64,000 bases of DNA from Dokdonella sp. (GTDB taxonomy: Bacteria; Pseudomonadota; Gammaproteobacteria; Xanthomonadales; Rhodanobacteraceae). The notes beneath the pieces were generated by a model, which ran no database searches, was not told the DNA's origin, and saw only the letters and a list, made by a program, of their open reading frames with translations. Location: contig NZ_JAHCAP010000013.1 of NCBI RefSeq assembly GCF_019634815.1, positions 1 through 64,000 on the forward strand, read 5' to 3'. The translations under genes were made by a program, and so were the position numbers. Position 1 is the stretch's first letter; each line of letters begins with the position of its first letter. This document shows positions 1 to 8,087 of this stretch, piece by piece.

Positions 1-205
1 TCCAGCGAGCTGGAAGAGAAAGGCATTCTTCCAGCAAATCCAACTCGAAAGAGTCATCTCGACTTGCAGCAAGGCGCTCAAGCAATTCCACGACAGGGCC
101 TCTCTCGCTGATGATCCGCTCGAACACGGCGCGATCCCACCAAGATTGCCATCCTGATTGGCCTCCATACGCAGTGATCCAACCGGGAACGGCAACCTTT
201 TTCAT
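1..205 (-). CDS. Small hypothetical protein, cut by the window edge
   Basis: This minus-strand reading frame starts with ATG at 203-205 and stays open to the left edge for 68 codons, so its C-terminus is outside the window. The N-terminus begins MKKVAVPGWITAYGGQSGWQ and is rich in Trp and Gly. The remainder is acidic and leucine-rich. A strong ribosome-binding site (GGAAGGGG, a few bases before the ATG) supports the start. It lies only 10 bases downstream of the integrase stop on the same strand, so it is probably co-transcribed with the integrase and is cargo or an accessory gene of the same element. I recognise no family; an excisionase-like role is possible but nothing in the sequence shows it. 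Confidence 0.6.
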   Translation of the reverse strand, partial: MKKVAVPGWITAYGGQSGWQSWWDRAVFERIISERGPVVELLERLAASRDDSFELDLLEECLSLPARW

Positions 206-215
206 ACCCCTTCCC

Positions 216-1463
216 TTACGCGACTCGCATCAGCTTAGCCACGGCACTGGCCTTGTGCTCTGGCGCGAGATGCGCGTAGCGAAGCGTCATCTTCAAGTCG
301 GCATGGCCGAGCAGTTCCCGAACGGTGTTGAGGTCTACGCCCGACATGACGAGCCGCGACGCGAAGTGATGCCGAAGATCATGCCAGCGGAAATCCTTCA
401 ACTTCGCTGCGGCGGATACGGTCCGCCATGAGGAGTCGATATTGGTCATGGGCTTGCCGTCCTTGCCCGGAAAGATGAGTTCATCCGGCCCACCCGGATG
501 CTGTCGCATCCAGCGCGTGACCGCCTCGAATGCTTCGGTATTCAGAGGGACATGCCGAGCCTTCCCGCTCTTCGCGGCGGCTGCACGGACCTTGACTTGC
601 TGCTTCTCCGTGTCGATATCGGCCCTACGCAGCTTGAACATCTCTCCCCGACGAAGCCCCGTGTTGATAGTCAGAAGGACCATAGGCTGGATGTGGTCGG
701 CGTAATCCTCGGCCCCAATGGGAGCCACTGGCTCCAGCCCGCGTTCGATCAGCCACCGACGATGGCTTTCACGGGCCGTCCTTGCTGCATCTTCACGGCC
801 CATGAGAGCTTGCCGAAGGCGCTTCTCCTCATCGTCGCTCAGGTACCGAACGCGGTGATCGTCTTCCACCCTCGCTTGCTTGACCTTTCGCATCGGATGA
901 TCGGCCAAATGGTCCCATTCGACGGCTTTGGTCAGGGCTGAACGAAGCGCAGCCATCTCGCGGTTGACCGTGCTTGCCTTGGTGCCGGACTTGAGGCGAT
1001 TGGACTTCCACTTGTCGAGTTGCCATGCCGTCAGGCTGTCCAGCCGCTTGTCGAGCAGGTCATGGAAGGAATGTCGAAGCCGGGCAAGGGTCATTTCCGC
1101 CGTACCAAGATGCGTCCCGGCCCATGGGCCATAGTGTTCTTCAAGGAATTGGCTGAGCGTCGGCTTTCGCTGTTCGCGCTGGCGCTCGCGTTTCGCTTCG
1201 TTGGGATCGATGCCGCGTGCCACGTCACCCAACACCTTCTTCGCCTCGTCTCGGGCTTGGGTCGGCGTCAGCGGCGGAGTGCGACCGATGGCGTAGCGAT
1301 TCTTGCAACCGTTCCCGCGCAGCCGGTAGACGCACAGGAAGGTCTTGGTGCCGGAGGGATGGACCCGGAGTTGAAACCCGCGCAGGTCCGTGTCGTTGAC
1401 ATCGTAGGGACGCTCGGCCGGCTGCAATGCGGCGACAAGCTGAGCGGTGATCTTGGCTTTCAT
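216..1463 (-). CDS. Tyrosine recombinase / integrase with DUF4102 arm-binding domain
   Basis: A site-specific recombinase that would catalyse integration and excision of the element on its left. Read from ATG at 1463 the product is 415 residues. The N-terminal ~90 residues (MKAKITAQLV..., DLRGFQLRVHPSGTKTF) are the DUF4102-type arm-binding domain. A SAM-like core-binding domain follows (about 103-195), then the catalytic domain with R271 in TGLRRGE, K298 in KSGKARHVPL, H361 and R364 in WHDLRHHFASR, H387 in LLGH and the nucleophile Y396 in TLRYAHL. All catalytic residues are present. The start at 1463 is preferred over a longer frame because AGGAGAGGAC lies about 10 bases upstream and the domain begins there. 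The gene reads away from the tRNA fragment at 1660-1704, the usual layout for a tRNA-targeting island. Confidence 0.93.
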   Translation of the reverse strand: MKAKITAQLVAALQPAERPYDVNDTDLRGFQLRVHPSGTKTFLCVYRLRGNGCKNRYAIGRTPPLTPTQARDEAKKVLGDVARGIDPNEAKRERQREQRKPTLSQFLEEHYGPWAGTHLGTAEMTLARLRHSFHDLLDKRLDSLTAWQLDKWKSNRLKSGTKASTVNREMAALRSALTKAVEWDHLADHPMRKVKQARVEDDHRVRYLSDDEEKRLRQALMGREDAARTARESHRRWLIERGLEPVAPIGAEDYADHIQPMVLLTINTGLRRGEMFKLRRADIDTEKQQVKVRAAAAKSGKARHVPLNTEAFEAVTRWMRQHPGGPDELIFPGKDGKPMTNIDSSWRTVSAAAKLKDFRWHDLRHHFASRLVMSGVDLNTVRELLGHADLKMTLRYAHLAPEHKASAVAKLMRVA

Positions 1464-1576
1464 GGATGAAGTCCTCTCCTGAATGACGGAAGAGGCTTCA
1501 TCCCGTTGCGTGGTCCACCTGTGGTCCAATTTGAGGGCACGGGGGCGAATCGTCAAGCACAATCCTGCACCTGCTG

Positions 1577-1604
1577 CCTTTCCTATCTGTCTGATATAGA
1601 AAGG
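1577..1604. repeat. Imperfect palindrome next to the attachment site
   Basis: CCTTTC and GAAAGG form the outer arms and TATC/GATA the inner arms of a 28-base imperfect palindrome. It lies between the integrase start and the tRNA fragment. It could be an integrase arm-type or excisionase binding site, or an operator for the integrase promoter. The sequence shows only the symmetry. Confidence 0.35.
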
Positions 1605-1659
1605 AAGAGAGGTGCTTCCATGTGCCTGATCGCGCCTTGGTGTGTTAGCCTTGGAGGCA

Positions 1660-1704
1660 TTCACACGGCAAGGGTCGCAGGTTCGATCCCTGCACCGCCC
1701 ACCA
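1660..1704 (+). other. Attachment site: 3' fragment of a tRNA gene (tRNA-Val CAC type)
   Basis: The last ~45 bases match the 3' half of a tRNA: anticodon loop TTCACAC, the 3' anticodon-stem strand GGCAA, variable loop, a T-arm with stem GCAGG/CCTGC around TTCGATC, the 3' acceptor strand ACCGCCC, then A and an encoded CCA. The anticodon would be CAC (valine). Nothing upstream pairs with it: the expected 5' acceptor GGGCGGT and a D-arm are missing, and the sequence diverges just before the anticodon loop. It is therefore not a functional tRNA but the att core regenerated by integration. The intact tRNA should lie at the other end of the element, left of the window. Confidence 0.8.
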
Positions 1705-1742
1705 ATTCCGAGGCTCGCGACTGCAATTGGCCAGACAGCCGG

Positions 1743-1772
1743 TTGAGCGACCGGCGGCTGCGCGGCTATGCT
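1743..1772 (+). promoter_or_regulatory. Candidate sigma-70 promoter of tpiA
   Basis: TTGAGC at 1743-1748 and TATGCT at 1767-1772 are separated by 18 bases and lie about 30 bases before the tpiA ATG. It is the only plausible hexamer pair between the att site and tpiA, which fits tpiA losing any more distant promoter when the element inserted. Confidence 0.42.
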
Positions 1773-1803
1773 TGCGCGCCTTCAGATCCGAGACTTTTCG
1801 AAC

Positions 1804-2553
1804 ATGCGCCGACCGTTGGTAGCCGGAAACTGGAAGATGCACGGCTCGCGCGCGATGGCGGCCGATTTGGTTGCGGCGATTGCAGCGGCGCCCGCGGTGC
1901 GCGCCGAAGTGGCGATCCTGCCGCCGTTTCCCTATCTGACGAGTCTGATCGCAAGCAACCAGGGCAATGGCCTGTCCTTCGGTGCGCAGGACGTTTCCGC
2001 GCATGCCTCGGGCGCATTCACCGGCGAGGTGTCCGCGACGATGCTCAAGGACATCGGCTGCAGCTACGTGCTGGTCGGTCATTCCGAACGACGCCAATAT
2101 CACGCCGAAAGCGACGAATTGGTTGCCGCCAAGTTCGCTGCTGCGCAGGATGCCGGTCTGGTCCCGGTGTTGTGTGTGGGCGAAGTGCTCGCCGAGCGCG
2201 AGGCGGGCAGCATGTTCGAGGTGGTGGGGCGCCAACTTCAAACGGTGATCGATCGCGTTGGCGTGCCCGCGTTCGCGCGCGCGGTGGTGGCCTACGAGCC
2301 GGTATGGGCGATCGGCACCGGGCGCACCGCGACGCCCGATCAGGCGCAGGAAATCCACGCCTTCATGCGTGACACATTCGCGCGTCTGGATGCTACAATC
2401 GCCGACTCGCTGCGGCTCCTGTATGGGGGCAGCGTGAAGCCCGCCAACGCGGCCGAGCTGTTCGGACAGCGCGACGTGGATGGCGGATTGATCGGTGGTG
2501 CATCCTTGTCGGCTGCGGAGTTCCGCGCCATTTGCGCCGCTGCGGATTCGTGA
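1804..2553 (+). CDS. tpiA: Triose-phosphate isomerase
   Basis: Interconverts dihydroxyacetone phosphate and glyceraldehyde 3-phosphate in cytosolic glycolysis and gluconeogenesis. The 249-residue product opens with [13 protein letters not shown] (the NWKM active-site segment with the catalytic Asn and Lys). It carries the catalytic His in VGHSERR, the catalytic Glu in [10 protein letters not shown], and the phosphate-binding GGSVKPAN and GGLIGGASL loops. The ATG at 1804 is chosen over one 36 bases upstream because the family starts a few residues before the NWKM motif. secG begins 10 bases after its stop. The tpiA-secG-tRNA-Leu-nuo order is conserved in many proteobacteria, so this side of the island is ordinary chromosome. 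Confidence 0.97.
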   Translation: MRRPLVAGNWKMHGSRAMAADLVAAIAAAPAVRAEVAILPPFPYLTSLIASNQGNGLSFGAQDVSAHASGAFTGEVSATMLKDIGCSYVLVGHSERRQYHAESDELVAAKFAAAQDAGLVPVLCVGEVLAEREAGSMFEVVGRQLQTVIDRVGVPAFARAVVAYEPVWAIGTGRTATPDQAQEIHAFMRDTFARLDATIADSLRLLYGGSVKPANAAELFGQRDVDGGLIGGASLSAAEFRAICAAADS

Positions 2554-2563
2554 AGAGCGTTCG

Positions 2564-3013
2564 ATGCTTCTGATCATTGCCAACATTCTCTACGTGCTGA
2601 CGGCAATCGCGATGACCGTCCTCATCCTCCTGCAACGTGGTGCGGGGGCGAATGCGGGCTCGGGATTCGGCGGTGGCGCGTCGGCAACCGTCTTCGGTGC
2701 GCGCGGTTCGGCAAATTTCTTGTCGCGCAGCACGGCGGTTCTGGCCGGTTTGTTCTTCCTGCTCAGCCTCGGCATGGGCATGTACGTGAGTCGCACGGCG
2801 GGCGATCGCCCGAGCAGTGGCGATCTCGGTGTGATGGCTGGCGTTTCCACGCCGGCAGCTCCGGCCAGCGCGCCGGCGGCAACGGGCGATGTGCCCGCGG
2901 CCGCCGCGGCGCCGGTAGCGGACAAGCCGGCAGCCGAGGCGGCCCCCGCAAGTGCGGGTGACAAGCCGGCGGCGGCGCCAGTACCAGCGGAGACGCCTGC
3001 ACCGAAAAAGTAG
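2564..3013 (+). CDS. secG: Preprotein translocase subunit SecG
   Basis: Small inner-membrane subunit of the SecYEG translocon that assists protein export. The 149-residue product has two transmembrane helices (about 2-22 and 54-72). They flank the conserved cytoplasmic loop with LLQRGAGANAGSGFGGG and a TVFGARGSANFLSR segment. After about residue 85 comes a long Ala/Pro-rich, lysine-dotted tail of ~65 residues ending PAPKK. Such low-complexity tails are common in SecG of this lineage and lengthen it beyond the ~110 residues of E. coli. It follows tpiA by 10 bases and is probably co-transcribed with it. Confidence 0.95.
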   Translation: MLLIIANILYVLTAIAMTVLILLQRGAGANAGSGFGGGASATVFGARGSANFLSRSTAVLAGLFFLLSLGMGMYVSRTAGDRPSSGDLGVMAGVSTPAAPASAPAATGDVPAAAAAPVADKPAAEAAPASAGDKPAAAPVPAETPAPKK

Positions 3014-3034
3014 GAAGGACGGAAAGTTGGCAGT

Positions 3035-3119
3035 GCCCAGGTGGCGGAATTGGTAGACGCACTACCTTGAGGTGGTAGCGGGGAGACCCGTGGAGGTTCG
3101 AGTCCTCTCTTGGGCACCA
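3035..3119 (+). tRNA. tRNA-Leu (GAG)
   Basis: An 85-base class II tRNA. The acceptor strands GCCCAGG and CTTGGGC pair with one G-U, followed by A and an encoded CCA. The anticodon stem CTACC/GGTAG encloses TTGAGGT, giving anticodon GAG. A long variable arm precedes a T-arm with TTCGAGT. It sits between secG and nuoA as in many proteobacteria. Confidence 0.95.
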
Positions 3120-3129
3120 CTCGATGCGT

Positions 3130-3164
3130 GCGGTTGGCGTGGGGCAAATCCCCGCGCCAGCCGC
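3130..3164 (+). terminator. Strong hairpin downstream of tRNA-Leu
   Basis: A 15-base-pair stem (two G-U pairs) with a CAAAT loop begins 11 bases after the tRNA CCA. No T-run follows, so it is not a classical intrinsic terminator. It may be a 3' processing or stability element of the secG-tRNA transcript, or it may damp read-through into nuo. Confidence 0.4.
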
Positions 3165-3240
3165 CACGGATCATTCTTTACCGTCGTCGTGCCGGCAACG
3201 CCGTCACGATCGCTGATGCGCTTGCGGCGCGGAGGTGTCT

Positions 3241-3597
3241 GTGTTGGCCGAGTACTATCCGGTACTGCTGTTCCTCGGCGTTTCCGCGATCATCGGCATT
3301 GCGCTGATCGTCATCGGTTTCGTGCTCGGACCGCGCCGACCTGATGCCGAAAAGTCGGCAGCCTACGAATGCGGGTTCACTGCATTCGAGGACTCGCGCA
3401 TGCGCTTCGACGTGCGCTACTACCTGTTCGCGATCCTGTTCATCATCTTCGACCTGGAAATCGCCTTCGTCTATCCGTGGGCGACGGTGTTCAGTTCGCT
3501 TGGCCTGTTCGGCCTGGTCGAAATGGGCTTGTTCCTGTCGCTGCTGGTGATCGGCTTCGTCTATGCCTGGAAGAAGGGAGCGCTCGAATGGGAATGA
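3241..3597 (+). CDS. nuoA: NADH-quinone oxidoreductase subunit A
   Basis: Membrane-arm subunit of respiratory complex I. The ~118-residue product has three transmembrane helices and the conserved loop [20 protein letters not shown], which lines the quinone-site entrance with NuoH and NuoB. The GTG at 3241 is preferred because GGAGG ends 5 bases before it. A GTG two codons earlier (3235) overlaps that site. It is the first of fourteen closely packed nuo genes and so sets the operon start; the promoter must lie in or before the ~120 bases after tRNA-Leu, but I see no clear one. Confidence 0.94.
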   Translation: MLAEYYPVLLFLGVSAIIGIALIVIGFVLGPRRPDAEKSAAYECGFTAFEDSRMRFDVRYYLFAILFIIFDLEIAFVYPWATVFSSLGLFGLVEMGLFLSLLVIGFVYAWKKGALEWE

Positions 3598-3637
3598 CCC
3601 GTCCCGCAGCCTTCATCGGGTTCGTCAGGAGCCACGC

Positions 3638-4192
3638 ATGAGCATCGTCTCCCGCATCAGCGAATCGATGCACAACCCGGCGCCGGTCAATGTCGTCGAC
3701 GACATCCTGCGCACCGATGATGACAATCCGCTGATCCAGCGTGGATTCGTCACCGCCAGCCTCGACGATCTCATCAACTGGGCGCGTACCGGCTCGATGT
3801 GGCCGGTCACGTTCGGCCTGGCCTGCTGCGCGGTCGAGATGATGCATGCAGGCGCTGCGCGACTGGATCTGGATCGCCACGGCGTGATTTTCCGCCCGAG
3901 TCCGCGCCAGAGCGACGTGATGATCGTCGCCGGCACCCTGGTCAACAAGATGGCACCGGCCTTGCGCAAGGTCTACGACCAGATGCCCGAACCCAAGTGG
4001 GTGATCTCGATGGGCAGCTGTGCCAATGGTGGCGGCTATTACCACTATTCCTACGCGGTGGTGCGCGGCTGTGATCGCATCGTGCCGGTCGACATCTACG
4101 TGCCGGGCTGTCCGCCGACGGCCGAGGCGCTGATCCACGGCATTCTGCAGTTGCAGAAGAAGATCCGCCGTACCAACACGATTGCGCGCTGA
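3638..4192 (+). CDS. nuoB: NADH-quinone oxidoreductase subunit B
   Basis: Carries the terminal [4Fe-4S] cluster N2, which passes electrons to ubiquinone. The 184-residue protein has the N2 ligands C63 and C64 ([12 protein letters not shown]), C128 (GSCANGGG) and C158 (VPGCPPTAE). The start at ATG 3638 is supported by an AGGAGCC element just upstream and matches family length. It lies 40 bases after nuoA and 12 before nuoC. Confidence 0.97.
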   Translation: MSIVSRISESMHNPAPVNVVDDILRTDDDNPLIQRGFVTASLDDLINWARTGSMWPVTFGLACCAVEMMHAGAARLDLDRHGVIFRPSPRQSDVMIVAGTLVNKMAPALRKVYDQMPEPKWVISMGSCANGGGYYHYSYAVVRGCDRIVPVDIYVPGCPPTAEALIHGILQLQKKIRRTNTIAR

Positions 4193-4204
4193 CGGAGTTC
4201 GGGC

Positions 4205-4942
4205 ATGAGCGAAGCAAGTGCAACGATGTCGGCCTTTGCGCAACTGCTGCAGGCGAAGCTGGGTGCCCGGCTGGTGCGTATCGCGGAAGCGCGCGGTGAG
4301 ACCGCGATCGAAGTCCTGCCTGAAAACTGGGTCGAAGTGGCGCGCCTTTTGCGCGACGACGCCGATCTGCATTTCGAACTGGCGATGGATCTGTGCGGCG
4401 TCGACTATCTTTCCTGGGGCGATGTCGAGTGGGATACGCTCGACGTGACCTCGGGCGGTTTTTCGCGCGGTGTCGAAGGCGAAACCGTCGGCCGTTTCAG
4501 CTGGGCCAATCGCCCGCACCCGGCGCACATTCCCAATCGTTTCGGCGTGGTCGTGCAACTGCTTTCGCTCAAGTACAACCGTCGCCTGTGCCTGCGTACC
4601 CATTGCGCCGACGATGAGCTGCCGCTGCTGGCTTCGCTCACACCGGTATGGCCCGGTCTCGATTGGTTCGAGCGCGAGGCCTTCGATCTCTACGGCATCG
4701 TCTTCGAGGGTCATCCGGATCTGCGCCGCATCCTCACCGATTACGGGTTCGTCGGTCACCCGTTCCGCAAGGACTTCCCGTTGATCGGCAATGTCGAAGT
4801 TCGCTACGACCCCGCCAAGAAGCGCGTGGTCTACGAACCGGTGACCTCCGTCGAACCCCGAGTGCTGGTTCCGCGCACCCTGCGTGACGACTCGCGTTAC
4901 CAGCAAGCGCAGGCCGAAGAGAAGGCGCGAGGCGGAAAATAA
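4205..4942 (+). CDS. nuoC: NADH-quinone oxidoreductase subunit C
   Basis: Peripheral-arm complex I subunit (30 kDa family). The 245-residue product includes the family signature [22 protein letters not shown] in its middle, followed by [18 protein letters not shown]. Unlike in E. coli, nuoC and nuoD are separate genes. A GGAG element at about 4194-4197 precedes the ATG, and nuoD starts 3 bases after the stop. Confidence 0.96.
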   Translation: MSEASATMSAFAQLLQAKLGARLVRIAEARGETAIEVLPENWVEVARLLRDDADLHFELAMDLCGVDYLSWGDVEWDTLDVTSGGFSRGVEGETVGRFSWANRPHPAHIPNRFGVVVQLLSLKYNRRLCLRTHCADDELPLLASLTPVWPGLDWFEREAFDLYGIVFEGHPDLRRILTDYGFVGHPFRKDFPLIGNVEVRYDPAKKRVVYEPVTSVEPRVLVPRTLRDDSRYQQAQAEEKARGGK

Positions 4943-4945
4943 GCC

Positions 4946-6199
4946 ATGCAGGAAATCAAAAGCTACACGATGAACTTCGGCCCGCAGCACCCGGCAGCGC
5001 ATGGCGTACTGCGTCTGGTGCTTGAGCTCGATGGAGAAACGGTGGTGCGTGCCGACCCGCACGTCGGCCTGCTGCATCGCGCCACCGAAAAGCTGGCCGA
5101 ATCCAAACCGTTCAACCAGTCGATCGGCTACATGGATCGGCTCGACTACGTGTCGATGATGTGCAACGAACACGCCTACGTGCGTGCCATCGAAAACCTG
5201 CTGGGTATCGAAGTTCCCGATCGAGCGCAGTGGATCCGCACCCTGTTCGACGAAATCACGCGCATCCTCAACCACCTCATGTGGTTGGGGTCCAATGGTC
5301 TCGATCTCGGCGCGATGGCGCTGTTCCTGTATGCGTTCCGCGACCGTGAAGAGCTGATGGATTGCTACGAGGCGGTCAGCGGTGCACGCATGCATGCGAC
5401 CTATTACCGCCCGGGCGGCGTCTACCGCGACCTGCCCGAGCAGATGCCGCGCTACAACGAATCGAAGTGGCGCAAGGGCAAGGATCTGGCGCGCCTGAAC
5501 GAGTGGCGTGGCGGTTCGATGCTCGACTTCCTCGATGCGTTCTGCGCCGACTTCCCGCGGCGTGTCGACGAATACGAAGTGCTGCTCACCGAGAACCGCA
5601 TCTGGAAGCAGCGCACCGTCGACATCGGCATTGTTTCACCCGAGATGGCGCTGGCCTGGGGCATGTCGGGTCCGATGCTGCGTGGTTCGGGCATTGAATG
5701 GGATCTGCGCAAGAAGCAGCCCTACGCCAAGTATGCGGAAGTGGATTTCGACATTCCGGTCGGCGTGCGTGGCGACTGCTACGATCGCTATCTCGTTCGC
5801 ATCGAGGAGATGCGCCAGTCAAACCGCATCATCAAGCAGTGCGTGGACTGGCTGCGCAAGAATCCAGGTCCGGTGATTGCGCGCAACTTCAAGGTGGCAC
5901 CGCCCTCGCGCGTGGAAATGAAGCGCGACATGGAAGCGCTGATCCACCACTTCAAGCTGTTTTCCGAGGGCTACACGGTGCCGGCCGGTGATACCTACGC
6001 TGCGGTCGAGGCGCCCAAGGGTGAGTTCGGCGTGTACCTGGTGTCCGACGGCGCCAACAAGCCATTTCGACTCCACTGTCGGGCACCGAGTTTTGCCCAT
6101 CTGTCGTCGATGGACACGATCGTGCGTGGTCACATGCTGCCCGACGTAGTGGCGATGATCGGTACCTATGACGTGGTGTTTGGCGAGGTCGATCGATGA
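4946..6199 (+). CDS. nuoD: NADH-quinone oxidoreductase subunit D
   Basis: The 49 kDa-type subunit forming the quinone-binding chamber with NuoB. The 417-residue product opens with the typical [22 protein letters not shown], contains [12 protein letters not shown] and ends with VFGEVDR. The conserved His and Asp/Tyr residues of the quinone site ([18 protein letters not shown]) are present. It overlaps nuoE by 4 bases (ATGA), showing translational coupling. Confidence 0.97.
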   Translation: MQEIKSYTMNFGPQHPAAHGVLRLVLELDGETVVRADPHVGLLHRATEKLAESKPFNQSIGYMDRLDYVSMMCNEHAYVRAIENLLGIEVPDRAQWIRTLFDEITRILNHLMWLGSNGLDLGAMALFLYAFRDREELMDCYEAVSGARMHATYYRPGGVYRDLPEQMPRYNESKWRKGKDLARLNEWRGGSMLDFLDAFCADFPRRVDEYEVLLTENRIWKQRTVDIGIVSPEMALAWGMSGPMLRGSGIEWDLRKKQPYAKYAEVDFDIPVGVRGDCYDRYLVRIEEMRQSNRIIKQCVDWLRKNPGPVIARNFKVAPPSRVEMKRDMEALIHHFKLFSEGYTVPAGDTYAAVEAPKGEFGVYLVSDGANKPFRLHCRAPSFAHLSSMDTIVRGHMLPDVVAMIGTYDVVFGEVDR

Positions 6200-6723
6200 A
6201 AGCCACCGGCAACTACGAATTGGTCAAGGACGTCGATCCGCTGGTCGCGCTCAACGCCGATACCCGCGCGCACATCGACCACTGGGCCGCCAAGTTTCCG
6301 ACCGACCGCAAGCGCTCGGCGCTGATCCAGGGCCTGTGGGCTGCGCAAGAGCAGAACGGCGGCCATCTCGACGACGCGCTGATTACCGCGGTCACCAAGT
6401 ATCTCGGCCTGCCGCCGGTATGGGGTTACGAAGTGGCGACGTTCTACTCGATGTTCGAGACCCGGCCGGTCGCGCGCCACAACGTCGCGATCTGCACCAA
6501 CATCTCGTGCTGGCTCAATGGCGCCGAGGACATCGTGCGTCACTGCGAGCGCAAGTACGGCATCAAGCTCGGTGAGAGCAGCGCCGATGGCCGCATCTAT
6601 CTCAAGCGTGAAGAGGAGTGTCTGGCCGCCTGCTGCGGCGCGCCGATGATGGTCGTCGATGGCCACTACCACGAGAAGCTGTCCATCACCAAGGTGGACC
6701 AGATCCTCGATGCGCTGAAATAG
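6196..6723 (+). CDS. nuoE: NADH-quinone oxidoreductase subunit E
   Basis: Holds the [2Fe-2S] cluster N1a in the NADH dehydrogenase module. In the 175-residue product the ligands come from CTNISC and the C-terminal CLAACCGAP segment of the thioredoxin-like fold. The N-terminal helical bundle contains [14 protein letters not shown]. It overlaps nuoD by four bases and is followed 53 bases later by nuoF. Confidence 0.96.
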   Translation: MKATGNYELVKDVDPLVALNADTRAHIDHWAAKFPTDRKRSALIQGLWAAQEQNGGHLDDALITAVTKYLGLPPVWGYEVATFYSMFETRPVARHNVAICTNISCWLNGAEDIVRHCERKYGIKLGESSADGRIYLKREEECLAACCGAPMMVVDGHYHEKLSITKVDQILDALK

Positions 6724-6776
6724 CGCAGCCAGGCGGCAATTCGCAACCAGCCCTTCAGATTCCGGTTCAGATCCCC

Positions 6777-8087
6777 ATGGCATACGGTCCCGCACCCCAG
6801 GAACACCAGGTCGTCTACACCACCCTGCATCTCGAGCGGCCGTGGTCGATGGACAGCTACGCCAGCACCGGCGGCTGGGAAGCGTGGAAGAAGATCCTCG
6901 CCGAAAAGCCCGATCCGGCCTCGATCATCGAAGAGGTCAAGAAGAGCGGGCTGCGCGGACGCGGTGGCGCGGGCTTTCCGACCGGCTTGAAGTGGTCGTT
7001 CATGCCCAAGGGTGACATGCAGAAATACATCCTCTGCAATTCGGACGAATCCGAGCCGGGTACCTGCAAGGACCGCGACATCCTGCGATTCAATCCGCAT
7101 GCGGTGCTCGAAGGCCTGGCGATCGCCTGCTATGCCACCGGCACGCGCACGGCCTACAACTATCTGCGCGGCGAGTTCCATCAGGAGCCGTTCGAGCATG
7201 TCGAGGAAGCGCTGCGCGAGGCTTATGCCGCCGGACTGCTCGGCAAGAACATCAAGGGCTCGGGCATCGACGTCGACATCCACAATGCGCTGGGCGCCGG
7301 CGCCTACATCTGCGGCGAGGAAACCGCGCTGATGGAATCGCTCGAAGGCAAGAAGGGCCTGCCGCGCTTCAAGCCGCCGTTCCCGGCCAACTTCGGCCTG
7401 TACGGCAAGCCGACCACGATCAACAACACCGAAACCTATGCCTCGGTGCCGACGATCCTGCGCAAGGGCGCGGAGTGGTTCGCGGCGCAGGGCAAGCCCA
7501 ACAACGGCGGACCGAAGGTCTTTTCGGTATCCGGTCACGTCAACAAGCCGGGCAACTACGAAATCAAGCTCGGCACGCCCTTCACGCAGCTGCTGGAGAT
7601 GGCCGGCGGCGTGCGCAACGGGCACAAGCTCAAGGCGGTGATCCCGGGTGGCTCGTCGATGCCGGTGCTGCCGGGCGAAACCATGCTCGGACTCACCATG
7701 GACTACGACGCGATCCAGAAGGCCGGCTCGGGCCTGGGCTCGGGCGCGGTGATCGTGATGGACGAAACCACCTGCATGGTGCGCGCGTGCCAGCGCATCA
7801 GCCGCTTCTACATGAAGGAAAGCTGCGGCCAGTGCACGCCGTGCCGCGAAGGCACCGGCTGGATGTATCGCATGCTCACGCGCATCGTCGAAGGCAAGGC
7901 TGAACTGGGTGACCTGGACACGCTCAAGGCGGTGGCCGGACAAATCGAAGGGCACACCATTTGCGCGTTTGGCGAGGCCGCGGCATGGCCGGTGCAGGGC
8001 ATGCTGCGCCACTATTTCCACGAGTTCGAATACTTCATCAGGAACGGCCGTTCGATCGTCGGCGCGCCGGCGGAGGCAGTGGCATGA
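6777..8087 (+). CDS. nuoF: NADH-quinone oxidoreductase subunit F
   Basis: NADH- and FMN-binding subunit, the electron entry point of complex I. The 436-residue product has the nucleotide/FMN site [16 protein letters not shown] near residues 60-75, the FMN segment [27 protein letters not shown], and the C-terminal [4Fe-4S] N3 ligands in [18 protein letters not shown] 6777 is chosen because the family starts shortly before this point, while the longer open frame runs back into nuoE. It overlaps nuoG by ATGA. Confidence 0.96.
   Translation: MAYGPAPQEHQVVYTTLHLERPWSMDSYASTGGWEAWKKILAEKPDPASIIEEVKKSGLRGRGGAGFPTGLKWSFMPKGDMQKYILCNSDESEPGTCKDRDILRFNPHAVLEGLAIACYATGTRTAYNYLRGEFHQEPFEHVEEALREAYAAGLLGKNIKGSGIDVDIHNALGAGAYICGEETALMESLEGKKGLPRFKPPFPANFGLYGKPTTINNTETYASVPTILRKGAEWFAAQGKPNNGGPKVFSVSGHVNKPGNYEIKLGTPFTQLLEMAGGVRNGHKLKAVIPGGSSMPVLPGETMLGLTMDYDAIQKAGSGLGSGAVIVMDETTCMVRACQRISRFYMKESCGQCTPCREGTGWMYRMLTRIVEGKAELGDLDTLKAVAGQIEGHTICAFGEAAAWPVQGMLRHYFHEFEYFIRNGRSIVGAPAEAVA

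Noticed and set aside
1620..1704. A complete tRNA gene
   Set aside because: Only the 3' half from the anticodon loop onward folds. No D-arm or matching 5' acceptor strand is present.
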